Assembly (NCBI GenBank): GCA_025350915.1
Contig: JANXWX010000181.1
Coordinates: forward strand, 1 to 57,621
Length of the DNA: 57,621 nucleotides
Source: Nitrosomonadales bacterium
GTDB lineage: Bacteria > Pseudomonadota > Gammaproteobacteria > Burkholderiales > Gallionellaceae
Direction: 5' to 3'
The notes under the pieces were generated by a model, which was not told the DNA's origin, made no database searches, and saw nothing but the letters and a program-made list of their open reading frames with translations. The stretch's first letter is position 1. Every line of letters starts with the position of its first letter. Positions 1 through 7,149 of the stretch are shown one piece after another. The translations under genes and the position numbers were made by a program.

Positions 1-402
1 TCTTACAGCGCGGCTCACTGTCATGTAGTGTACCGCAAAAAACTTCCCGATTTCTGCCATGGTATAAGCTCCCGAAAGGTAGGCATTTGCCATAACCTGA
101 TCCCTGTCCAAATGCTGGGCGCGGTATTCTTCCAAGGTTAAGGCGACAGATTTTCGATGGGCTTTTGAGATTTCTCGCAAGGTTTCGGTCTCATTGGGCT
201 GACAGTGTTTTTTTACGAATGCATCATTGCGTTGAGTTCCGAATTGGCTGAGCAGCCAATCTGTATCCAGCCATTGTTGTGCGGGAGCCTGGCCGGTGAT
301 GGCGGAGTAGCTACTCCAGGGCCAGTCTTCCAGTGTGGCAACCATGTTGGCCCGCAGCGGATTAAGGACGACGTAGCGGGATAACTCCAGCAGAGGGATG
401 GC
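1..402 (-). pseudogene. REP-associated tyrosine transposase (RAYT, Y1_Tnp/IS200-like) remnant, partial
   Basis: Reading the minus strand gives one open frame with hallmarks of RAYT proteins: SRYVVLNPLRANMV, then EDWPWSSYSAITG, then a C-terminal NAYLSGAYTMAEIGKFF and HYMTVSRAV segment that resembles a helix-turn-helix. The family processes REP-type palindromes by a single-tyrosine HUH nuclease mechanism. The catalytic N-terminal half (HUH motif) is missing: the frame is cut at about 402 by a palindromic element. The middle also looks shortened between LLSQFG and NDAFVKKH compared with full-length members. The 3' end runs off the left edge of the window. I infer a dead remnant. There is no start codon in this fragment. 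Confidence 0.8.
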
Positions 403-407
403 GGATT

Positions 408-480
408 GGGGATCGCCTTCTTTTGGTTACTTTTCTTGGTGAAGCAAGAAAAGTAACCAGCCGCCGGGCTGCCACCGGCA
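408..480. repeat. REP-like palindromic element with perfect 15-bp stem
   Basis: The arms tggttacttttcttg (424-438) and caagaaaagtaacca (445-459) are perfect reverse complements around a 6-base loop. Flanks rich in GCC/CGG follow on the right (460-480) and ggggatcgcct on the left. This resembles dispersed REP/hairpin elements of beta- and gammaproteobacteria (recognised from memory, not searched). It abuts the broken RAYT gene, the protein class that mobilises such elements. I see no second copy in the window. Confidence 0.7.
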
Positions 481-582
481 ACGGTCAGCTTTAACTAACT
501 TTATTGAAATGCCTCAAACATAGTCTTCATGTTAATCTACCCCTTCCCCTAGATCAAAAATTAAAACCACCCTGGAATATAT

Positions 583-876
583 ATGGATATTGATGAAAAA
601 TTTTATGAGCGTGCCGATGCGCATATCAACCTGTCGAATGGCCAACTGAAAGAAACCGGGTTGATTAAGGTTAACGACTCGATGATGTATGCACTCGTCC
701 GCTTTAATGCCTGGGTGAGCGCTAATGGCTTTGACTCCGCTCAGGAAATGTCTGAGGCCCGCGACGAAGTCATTGAATATTTTGCCACCCAATATAGAGC
801 CATGCTGGAAGAAAACGTGGACAATTACATCGCCAATTTTGACAAGTTTATGGGCATGGGCAAAGAGAACGCTTAG
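583..876 (+). CDS. DUF3144-family small protein
   Basis: A 97-residue soluble acidic protein. FYERADAHINLSN, MMYALVRFNAWV and EYFATQYRAMLEENVDNYI match my memory of DUF3144, a short helical family of unknown function in proteobacteria. The conserved block covers about residues 7-92, so the gene looks full length. The ATG at 583 is the only start that keeps the FYERAD block; the upstream ribosome-binding signal is weak. It stands alone, with a REP-like element on one side and a tiny membrane-protein gene on the other. No function can be assigned from sequence. Confidence 0.8.
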   Translation: MDIDEKFYERADAHINLSNGQLKETGLIKVNDSMMYALVRFNAWVSANGFDSAQEMSEARDEVIEYFATQYRAMLEENVDNYIANFDKFMGMGKENA

Positions 877-991
877 CTGGACGTTAATACGGAATTATCC
901 TCGGCGCATAATCACGCGCCAATGCAAGACACGATATTGCTTAGGTAGGTGTATATTATCCCCGAACACTTTGTTCAATCGGGAGACACGC

Positions 992-1147
992 ATGAAAATT
1001 ACAAAAAACATCGGATTTCTGTTGTTGGGTATCTGGCTCATTATCACGGGCCTGTTTCCTCTTCTCAATTTTGGTTTTTCTGGGCAAGGTGTTTTTATGG
1101 CCAGTCTGGCGATTGCAGCGGGTGTATTGATTATCTTAGGCAGGTAA
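992..1147 (+). CDS. Small two-helix membrane protein, 51 aa
   Basis: A short frame starting at the ATG at 992, with a clear GGGAG ribosome-binding site at 981-985. The protein has two hydrophobic segments, about residues 7-26 (IGFLLLGIWLIITGLFPLL) and 34-50 (VFMASLAIAAGVLIILG), linked by a short polar turn, so it is probably an inner-membrane hairpin. Longer frames reading through here from 725 overlap the DUF3144 gene and are not the real start. I recognise similar 50-residue conserved hypothetical proteins in betaproteobacteria, but no function is known to me. Confidence 0.7.
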   Translation: MKITKNIGFLLLGIWLIITGLFPLLNFGFSGQGVFMASLAIAAGVLIILGR

Positions 1148-1369
1148 CATGGACCGTAAGGTTTGGACCTGCCATACGGAGCTGGCCTAACCTTTGACAA
1201 GCAGATTGATATTCCACGATATGACTATTATTTATTCCCAACCTTCTGCATTTTTCATGTGATGGATAAATGTCATTTTTTAAAATTTTTTTTTGTATTC
1301 CCTATTGCCGATTTAACCTAAAACTAATTTAGTTGTTCGATTAAGCTTTAATGAATCAGGAATTCCATC

Positions 1370-1855
1370 ATGAAAATTTATACCCTGCGTACTTTACTCG
1401 CCATCATCCTGCTACTTGGATCTGGCATTAGTCTTGCCAAGAGCAATACCCTGAAAGATATTCTTGAGTTGTCTGCTGCACCACCCGGAGTCGTGATTGA
1501 AATCGTTACGCCTGAAGATGAGGGTTTAAAATGGGCGCTGCCTGAAGCACAAGATGCAGTCGCGAAACTACGGGTTAAGTTTAAAGATTTGCCAATTGCG
1601 ATAGTGACCCATGGCAGCGAACAGTTTGCACTGATGAAAAAACAACAAGCCACTCACCAGGCTGAACATCAAATCGTGCAGTCGCTGATAAAAGATAATA
1701 AAGTCGACGTGCATGTTTGTGGTACCTATGCCGCATGGAAAGGGGTCCATGCGGAAGATTTTCCTGCCTATGTAGATGTTGCAGCGGCAGGCCCGGCGCA
1801 GATCAATGACTACAAAGCGCTGGGCTATTTACTGCTGGTGATTCGCTCTCACTAA
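1370..1855 (+). CDS. Exported DsrE/DsrF-like family protein
   Basis: 161 residues. The N-terminus (about 1-23, KIYTLRTLLAIILLLGSGISLA) is a signal peptide, so the mature protein should be periplasmic. The rest resembles the DsrE-like fold (COG1416 type): a beta strand at VVIEIVTPEDEG, IAIVTHGSEQFALM in the middle, and VDVHVCGTYAAW with a single conserved-looking Cys near residue 117. Relatives are linked to sulfur-relay chemistry, but the exported versions are not characterised. The start at 1370 is supported by AGGAATTCCATC just upstream. It sits next to a broken heme-binding-like gene on the opposite strand. Family assignment is moderate; function is unknown. Confidence 0.65.
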   Translation: MKIYTLRTLLAIILLLGSGISLAKSNTLKDILELSAAPPGVVIEIVTPEDEGLKWALPEAQDAVAKLRVKFKDLPIAIVTHGSEQFALMKKQQATHQAEHQIVQSLIKDNKVDVHVCGTYAAWKGVHAEDFPAYVDVAAAGPAQINDYKALGYLLLVIRSH

Positions 1856-1862
1856 CGCCCGC

Positions 1863-2352
1863 TTACTGCGCAAACTCCAGGCGTTCTTCAACTGTTTTCA
1901 ATGCTGCAGCCGCACAGGCTTTGTCTTTGTCGCCACCCGGTGCACCCGATACACCCACCGCTCCAATCAGGCTGCCGGCGGCGCGAATAGGCAAACCGCC
2001 TTCCATTACGATCAGGCCATTGATATGGTTGAGCTCTGGGCGTATGTCACCGCGGGCATCACGAAATTCTCCCGAGTCAATACCGGACATGATGGCCATA
2101 CCTGCTTTGCGTTCGGCAATTTCCAGGGTGTGCCGTGCAGACAAGGTATCACGCAAAGCAGCCTGCACATTACCGGCACGGTCCAGCACCACGGCTGAGA
2201 CGTTGTAACCCTGTTTACGGCAAGCCTCAATTGGCGATATCGCGTGCCCGTGCCAGCTCAAGCCCGATCTGTTTAACCGGCAACAGGTCTGGCTGGGCTG
2301 CCAAAGCAGGCAATGTGGTGGCAATCAGTACAAGTGGCAATAATTTTTTCAT
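1863..2352 (-). pseudogene. GlcG/HbpS-like (DUF336) exported heme-binding-type protein, frameshifted
   Basis: The ATG at 2352 follows a strong AAGGAG site and opens with a signal peptide (MKKLLPLVLIATTLPALAA). That frame runs through LLPVKQIGLELARARDIAN and stops. A neighbouring frame then continues IEACRKQGYNVSAVVLDRAG, GMAIMSG and GVSGAPGGDKDKACAAAAL, a complete GlcG/HbpS domain, to the stop at 1863. Removing one A (one of the two T bases at 2231-2232 on the plus strand) would join ARDIA to IEACRK and restore a protein of about 160 residues. So this is one gene broken by a single-base insertion, or a sequencing error. Family members bind heme or cobalamin-like ligands in some species. The breakpoint is clear; the function is inferred from family only. 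Confidence 0.75.
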
Positions 2353-2535
2353 GCTGTTTCTCCTTGGAATTAACACGATGTTTGATTGTGTTGAAATCAA
2401 ATTTCACAATGCGACATTCAGATAAATAAATTGACTAATATTTTTTGCTTTTATGCGGGCACTATAGCAAATTTCAACCTTGCCTCCACTTAATGCGATA
2501 TTGTCAACCTGTAGCTCAAGCCAGCACGCTCCTTA

Positions 2536-2541
2536 TATAAT
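2536..2541 (+). promoter_or_regulatory. Putative -10 (TATAAT) of the amidase gene
   Basis: A perfect TATAAT lies 29 bases before the ATG at 2571, inside ACGCTCCTTATATAATTA. No -35 hexamer is visible at 16-18 bases upstream. Nearly the same string occurs before the next gene at 3240-3256. Confidence 0.45.
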
Positions 2542-2570
2542 TATCTACCGGCCCACAATCAGACTTTAAA

Positions 2571-3152
2571 ATGATAAATAAATTCGCTGTTATTTGCCTG
2601 TTTTCAGTATCGCTCACCATTGCGGTTAACGATACCGAGGCACGCCGCAGTGGGCCCATACGCGATGAAACGATTGATATGGTGGTTATCCACTCTACAG
2701 GCGGCCCCACTTGTGATGCAGTGACTAACAAACCCGTCTGGATTAGCGCGGGCACCCTGGCTGATAACCTTCACAAAATAGAGGCTAATCCCAATCTCGG
2801 TATCCATTACATGATAGACCGCGATGGTACCTTACGTTCCAGCGTTTCCGAAGAACAGATGGTACATCACGTGTTTCATTACAGTGGCCGTTCAATTGCG
2901 ATCGAGCTGATTAACGACGGCAATGGTATTGACCCGTTTCCAGAAGTGCAACTGGCAACCCTGGTGAAGTTGCTCAACGACATCAAGCAGCGGCGTGGTA
3001 TCACACGCGAGGGCATCAAGCGTCATTCGGATCTTGATCACGGCAAAATGTCGTGCGACAACACACAGCGGCGCAAGGTTGATCCCGGTGCCGCGTTTCC
3101 CTATAAAACCATATTAGATCAGGTCTTCCCTGTTAAAACCGGGAAGTTATAG
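2571..3152 (+). CDS. Exported N-acetylmuramoyl-L-alanine amidase (Amidase_2/AmpD-like)
   Basis: 193 residues. A signal peptide covers about residues 1-24 (FAVICLFSVSLTIA). The catalytic domain has MVVIHSTGG with the first zinc His, GIHYMIDRDGTL, VHHVFHYSGRSIAIELIND, and IKRHSDLDHGKMS followed by VDPGAAFPY, the usual late His and Lys/Asp-Pro-Gly-Phe pattern of AmpD-type zinc amidases. It cleaves the amide bond between MurNAc and the peptide stem. The signal peptide places it in the periplasm, unlike cytoplasmic AmpD. It is followed by an exported TlpA-type fusion protein behind a matching promoter-like sequence, which hints at co-regulation. Confidence 0.82.
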   Translation: MINKFAVICLFSVSLTIAVNDTEARRSGPIRDETIDMVVIHSTGGPTCDAVTNKPVWISAGTLADNLHKIEANPNLGIHYMIDRDGTLRSSVSEEQMVHHVFHYSGRSIAIELINDGNGIDPFPEVQLATLVKLLNDIKQRRGITREGIKRHSDLDHGKMSCDNTQRRKVDPGAAFPYKTILDQVFPVKTGKL

Positions 3153-3248
3153 TCTTTAACCCCAAGCCGTTCACTATATTAAACCTCAGGCGGATATGAC
3201 CCAACCTTTGATTGGTTTTGGATATACCCGTATGTTGGTACGCTCCTA

Positions 3249-3254
3249 TATAAT
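3249..3254 (+). promoter_or_regulatory. Putative -10 (TATAAT) of the TlpA-fusion gene
   Basis: TATAAT within ACGCTCCTATATAATTA lies 30 bases before the ATG at 3285. The context differs from the amidase promoter by one base in the run before the -10. No -35 hexamer is visible at normal spacing. Confidence 0.45.
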
Positions 3255-3284
3255 TACAGACTCCATGTTGCCCTGTATTGCCTC

Positions 3285-4559
3285 ATGAATAAACTGAACC
3301 TGCTGCTACTCTCTCTTTGCCTGATATTCACGTTGCATGTTCAAGCCGAAGAAGCGAACAAGCTAAAACTGCCCGACACCGAAATTTTGGTGAATTTGCA
3401 CGACAGTAATGACATCTCGTTGTATCAATATCCGGCTACAGGTAATGATTTGGTGATCTGGGTGGGAGCCAATGGCTGGCAGGACCGCACGATCAAAATG
3501 GCAAGAGATATCGCCGCAAAGGGGATTGAAGTATGGCAGATCGATTTTGCCGAAGCCCTGATGCTAACCTCCAGCAGTAATTTTATGCGCAATCTGGATG
3601 CACGTTATGTTGCAGACATTATTGATGCTGCACACAAGCGCACCGGCAAGCGCGTTATTTTATTTGCACAGGGTTATGTGGCTATACCTGTTTTGCGCGG
3701 CGCCACCTTGTGGCAACAACGTGAAAATCATCAGGGCAAGCTGTTGGGCGCAGTGCTATTTTCACCCGATCTGGTGACAGGCCTGCCCGAGTTGGGTAAA
3801 GACCCGGAGTACCTGCCGATTGTGCGCAATACCGCCATTCCATTGATGATTTTTCAGGGTAGCCTGCACGGCTCACCGGCACAGTTTGTACACCTGGTTA
3901 AGGAACTCAACAGCAACAACCCCAATGTGTATCACCAAGGTTTGCCGGGTGTCACCAGTATTTTTTACCATGATGAGAATAGTCCGGAAACGCTGAAGAT
4001 GCTGCAAACATTGCCGCAGAAAACCAGCGAGCTTTTTACCTTTTTTGACAGTTTGTCTGTACAGGCTGCGCCCACAAACTACATACAACCCAGCCAGGTG
4101 TCTGGAGCGCGGCTTGATTCCAAGCTCAATGAGTTTGCCGGTAACCCTAAACCGCTGACGATTGATCTGAAAGACGCACACGGCAAACGTTTTCACCTTA
4201 ACGATTATCGCGGTAAGGTTACCGTGGTTAATTTCTGGGCAACCTGGTGCCCGCCGTGCGTGGAAGAAATTCCTTCACTCAATCGTTTGCGCGAGCAGAT
4301 GAAAGGGCAACCGTTTGAATTGATCTCGGTCAACTATGCGGATTCACCTAAACAAATTGTTGAGTTTATGCAAAAAGTTAATGTTGAGTTTCCGGTGCTG
4401 GTAGATCCTAACGGCAAAACGGCGCAACAGTGGAAGGTAATCGGTTTTCCCTCAACCTTTGTAATTGGTAAAGACGGCAATATTAAATATGGTGTCAATG
4501 CGGCTATTCATTGGGATTCGCCCGAAGTAGTCGATATGCTTAAAACGCTCAGTCAATAA
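3285..4559 (+). CDS. Exported alpha/beta-hydrolase-like domain fused to TlpA/ResA-type thioredoxin
   Basis: 424 residues with a signal peptide (about 1-21, ending HVQA). Residues about 30-255 look like an alpha/beta-hydrolase fold: DLVIWVGANGW, GIEVWQIDF, KRVILFAQGYVAIPVLRGA, GAVLFSPDL and PLMIFQGSLHGSP. The usual GxSxG nucleophile elbow is replaced by A128-Q129-G130, so I infer this domain is not a serine hydrolase. Residues about 280-424 are a TlpA/ResA domain with VVNFWATWCPPC (Cys322 and Cys325), LISVNYADSP and GFPSTFVIGKDG. The thioredoxin part probably reduces periplasmic disulfides. I recall similar two-domain proteins from sulfur and methane oxidisers but know of no functional study. 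An 11-bp palindrome overlaps the stop codon. Confidence 0.8.
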   Translation: MNKLNLLLLSLCLIFTLHVQAEEANKLKLPDTEILVNLHDSNDISLYQYPATGNDLVIWVGANGWQDRTIKMARDIAAKGIEVWQIDFAEALMLTSSSNFMRNLDARYVADIIDAAHKRTGKRVILFAQGYVAIPVLRGATLWQQRENHQGKLLGAVLFSPDLVTGLPELGKDPEYLPIVRNTAIPLMIFQGSLHGSPAQFVHLVKELNSNNPNVYHQGLPGVTSIFYHDENSPETLKMLQTLPQKTSELFTFFDSLSVQAAPTNYIQPSQVSGARLDSKLNEFAGNPKPLTIDLKDAHGKRFHLNDYRGKVTVVNFWATWCPPCVEEIPSLNRLREQMKGQPFELISVNYADSPKQIVEFMQKVNVEFPVLVDPNGKTAQQWKVIGFPSTFVIGKDGNIKYGVNAAIHWDSPEVVDMLKTLSQ

Positions 4560-4585
4560 TTAATCAGTACTTTTCTGATTAATTA
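4557..4585. repeat. Perfect 11-bp inverted repeat overlapping the stop codon
   Basis: taattaatcag (4557-4567) and ctgattaatta (4575-4585) pair around a 7-base loop. The left arm contains the TAA stop of the TlpA fusion. It is AT-rich and is followed by ACCCC rather than a T run, so it is a poor intrinsic terminator. It could stabilise mRNA ends or be an operator for the ankyrin gene at 4626. Confidence 0.5.
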
Positions 4586-4625
4586 CCCCAACAATTATTG
4601 CTTCTCTTTTAATCTCTAATAACAG

Positions 4626-6161
4626 ATGATTATTCCTCGTAAAGCTCGTTACATCGTTCTGCTCTTTGTATTAGTCATTTTTTCCTTATTTTTAGTTAAA
4701 AAATATAGTATTTCATTCAGAAGTATTTTGGATTCATTTTATATTTTGCATCATGACGACCCGGCAATTTCTTCACATTATGATTGGCCGGGTGAATTAA
4801 ATTTTGAAGCGCCTCTCGCATTACCTCATATTAACAATTTCCCAGCATTTGCCAGGATTGGTGCCTGGGGAACCGTCAAATGGGAAGACAATAATTTAAC
4901 AGTTCAACTTTACGAGGTGAGTCATGCTGCCGAACGAACCGAATGGTTTGACTGCAAGGCGTTGCTCGAAGTCCGCGTCGGTATAACATCAATCGGATTT
5001 TTTGGCGATGGCCACAGCGTAGATAACCCTCAAGGAAGTTGGTCTGCCTGGCAGCCTATTGTGGCTAAACGTACTGGACAAGGTGCGTATAGTGCGAAAG
5101 GTGATTGGTCATTTTCTATAGCGGCACCCCTGGCTAGTAAACCATGGAAGTCCCGCTTGGCAATAGAAGCCAAATGTATTGTAAAAGACGGTAGTACTTT
5201 CAGCCTGATGAGTTTTACTTCATCCTGGTTTCTGGCAAAAGCTGCGCACTTTCAAGCCTATGCGCCTGATCCCTGCACACAAATTTTATCCTTGCGTGAC
5301 AGTATTACTGCACGCTGCCCTGATGCGCTGGTTGCCCGCTTAAATACCCCATGGGGAAGACATGAAATTCTTAATAATCCGAGTCATGATGCTACCTGGC
5401 TTGACATAGCGATTGCTGAATCAATGCCTGCCGCTCTCAGCCCCCTTGTTATGGCTGGAGTAGATGTAAACGTGACACCGGGTGATTATTCGGATGAGCC
5501 TGCTTTGGTTTACGCAGCAGGAAATGGAGATGTCCAAAGTGTGCGCGAATTGCTTTCGCTGGGCGCCGATAAAAACATGAAAAGCAAAACCGGTTACAGT
5601 GCCTATAACGCCGCTGCCATTAGCGGTTATGGTGATTTGGCAATGGAACTTGCTGAACAAGGCGTGCACCGCGATTCCAGTACAGGCAATGCTTACACTG
5701 CAATGTCACTCGCTGCATACCACGGAAATATTGATGCAACTCGGCGTCTACTTGAGTCCGGCAGTGATCCAGATACGCAAGTTGGAGGTTGGTACAATGC
5801 TCTGCATCACGCAGTTAAAAAGGATAATATTGAGCTTGCCCGAACATTACTTGTAGGCGGTGCAAATCCCAACATCGGCGTCAACGCAAGGAGAGGTGAA
5901 ACCCCGCTAATGATGGCGGCTGAAAATGGCAACATTCCTATGATGGAGCTGCTCATCTCAATGGGTGCCAGTGTTAGCATCATCGATAAAATGGGGAAAA
6001 ATGCGACGGATTATGCTGAGTTCTTTCGTAAAGCTGATGCTTCTGATTTTATGTGCAAACGCGGTGTAGAACCTACTTCAATTGATCGTTCCGCTCGAAA
6101 TAGTGAAACTTCAAAACGAGCCAATTGCAATGCGCCGAGTATAGCCAGGTCAAAAACTTAA
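4626..6161 (+). CDS. Membrane-anchored ankyrin-repeat protein
   Basis: 511 residues. One N-terminal transmembrane segment (about 8-25, YIVLLFVLVIFSLFLV) with basic residues before it suggests an N-in anchor and a periplasmic body. Residues about 60-225 form a Trp/Cys-containing beta-rich domain I do not recognise (IGAWGTVKWEDNN, WFDCKALLEVRVG, SWSAWQPIV). From about 255 to 470 there are roughly six ankyrin repeats, including PALVYAAGNGDVQSVRELL, AMSLAAYHGNIDATRRLLES, ALHHAVKKDNIELARTLL and TPLMMAAENGNIPMMELL. The C-terminal 35 residues are polar and low complexity. Ankyrin repeats bind proteins; the partner is unknown. No clear ribosome-binding site precedes the ATG. Confidence 0.75.
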   Translation: MIIPRKARYIVLLFVLVIFSLFLVKKYSISFRSILDSFYILHHDDPAISSHYDWPGELNFEAPLALPHINNFPAFARIGAWGTVKWEDNNLTVQLYEVSHAAERTEWFDCKALLEVRVGITSIGFFGDGHSVDNPQGSWSAWQPIVAKRTGQGAYSAKGDWSFSIAAPLASKPWKSRLAIEAKCIVKDGSTFSLMSFTSSWFLAKAAHFQAYAPDPCTQILSLRDSITARCPDALVARLNTPWGRHEILNNPSHDATWLDIAIAESMPAALSPLVMAGVDVNVTPGDYSDEPALVYAAGNGDVQSVRELLSLGADKNMKSKTGYSAYNAAAISGYGDLAMELAEQGVHRDSSTGNAYTAMSLAAYHGNIDATRRLLESGSDPDTQVGGWYNALHHAVKKDNIELARTLLVGGANPNIGVNARRGETPLMMAAENGNIPMMELLISMGASVSIIDKMGKNATDYAEFFRKADASDFMCKRGVEPTSIDRSARNSETSKRANCNAPSIARSKT

Positions 6162-6178
6162 AAATGCGTTTTCGTTTT

Positions 6179-6961
6179 TTAGTCGGCTTTTGGTATATCA
6201 AAAAATCCACTCTTCATTAACTCCACCGTCAGCGCCATGTAATCTGCCGCCCCCAGGGTATTTGGGCCATAGGCAAACACATCCAGTCCGTGCATAGGGC
6301 TGGTGGCAAGTGCGACGTTTTCACTGATGCGTGTATTGCAAACCAGGTCTCCATAACGATCTTTCACCTTGTCGAAGATATCGTAGGCCAGCTTGCGGCG
6401 TGAGTCAAAACGGGTAACCACGATGCGGCGTTCGAATGTTCGGTTGAGTCTTTTTTCCAGCACATTTAACGCCGCGTCCAGTCTGTACACGCCTTGCAAT
6501 GAAAGAAAATCTGCGGACACAGGAATCAGCACACGATCAGCCGCGAGTAATGCATTAAGTGTGAGCACGCCCATCATCGGGCAACAATCAATCAGTATTG
6601 GTGCGCCTGTTAGTGCCAGTTCTTCTTTCAGGCCTTGTTTAAGCAAGGTCGCCGCCTTGGGGTCTGAGCCATAGGTTGCATCAATTTTAGCCAACTCTAG
6701 CGACGAGGCGATTATCTGCCAGCCAGCCGGTGTGTCGCGCAACAATTTGGCCAAGGGAACTTTTTGCTCAAAAAATGCGGCCATATTGAGTTCGGGTGAG
6801 GTGCCATTTTTCAGGCCGCAGGCAATACTCAGATGCCCCTGCGGATCCATATCCAGCACAATAGGATGGCGTTTAGCCTTAGCGAGTACGGCGGCTACAT
6901 TCAGGCAGGTGGTGGTTTTACCAACCCCGCCCTTTTGATTAAATACGGCTATGACCGCCAT
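6179..6961 (-). CDS. Orphan ParA-family (MinD/ParA/Soj) ATPase
   Basis: 260 residues from the ATG at 6961, preceded by GAGG. The open frame extends 19 codons further upstream, but those residues do not look like a ParA start. MAVIAVFNQKGGVGKTT contains the deviant Walker A with the signature Lys. LDMDPQGHLS and PILIDCCPMMGVLTLNALL are the switch and Walker B regions, and the end (VFAYGPNTLGAADYMAL) is typical. No parB-like gene lies next to it, and the chromosomal parA is a separate gene at 18369-19148. Orphan ParAs often position large cargos such as chemosensory arrays, carboxysomes or plasmids; the cargo here is unknown. It lies immediately downstream of glmS, beside a relic glmS tail. Confidence 0.82.
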   Translation of the reverse strand: MAVIAVFNQKGGVGKTTTCLNVAAVLAKAKRHPIVLDMDPQGHLSIACGLKNGTSPELNMAAFFEQKVPLAKLLRDTPAGWQIIASSLELAKIDATYGSDPKAATLLKQGLKEELALTGAPILIDCCPMMGVLTLNALLAADRVLIPVSADFLSLQGVYRLDAALNVLEKRLNRTFERRIVVTRFDSRRKLAYDIFDKVKDRYGDLVCNTRISENVALATSPMHGLDVFAYGPNTLGAADYMALTVELMKSGFFDIPKAD

Positions 6962-7114
6962 CTGTTTGTCCTCGAATTCAGGTGAACGCGCACCTGAGCG
7001 ACAAATAATTTCTTGCACGATGCGTTGAAATCGGGCTATTACTGTTGATTGTTATCGGAAATATTTTTATTTACTTTAGTAGAAAATCCACGCTTTCCGG
7101 TATTTCAGCTCATA

Positions 7115-7144
7115 CTCTTTCACTGTTACTGACTTCGCCGAATT
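7115..7144 (-). repeat. Diverged second copy of the glmS 3' end
   Basis: On the minus strand 7144-7115 reads N S A K S V T V K E, closely matching the true glmS C-terminus N L A K S V T V E at 7179-7150. Five of the eight N-to-V codons differ only at third positions. The copy lies just after the glmS stop, in a different frame, and runs on to a stop about 13 codons later. This pattern points to a real coding relic, not a random repeat. Confidence 0.65.
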
Positions 7145-7149
7145 ACCGG

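Noticed and set aside
424-459. Hairpin considered as a rho-independent terminator or CRISPR repeat
   Set aside because: No T tract follows and no repeated copies with spacers are present; it fits a REP-like element.
725-1147. A 140-residue plus-strand reading frame spanning the DUF3144 gene end and the small membrane gene
   Set aside because: The first two thirds overlap a conserved gene in another frame and have no family signal; only the last 51 codons, with a proper ribosome-binding site, look real.
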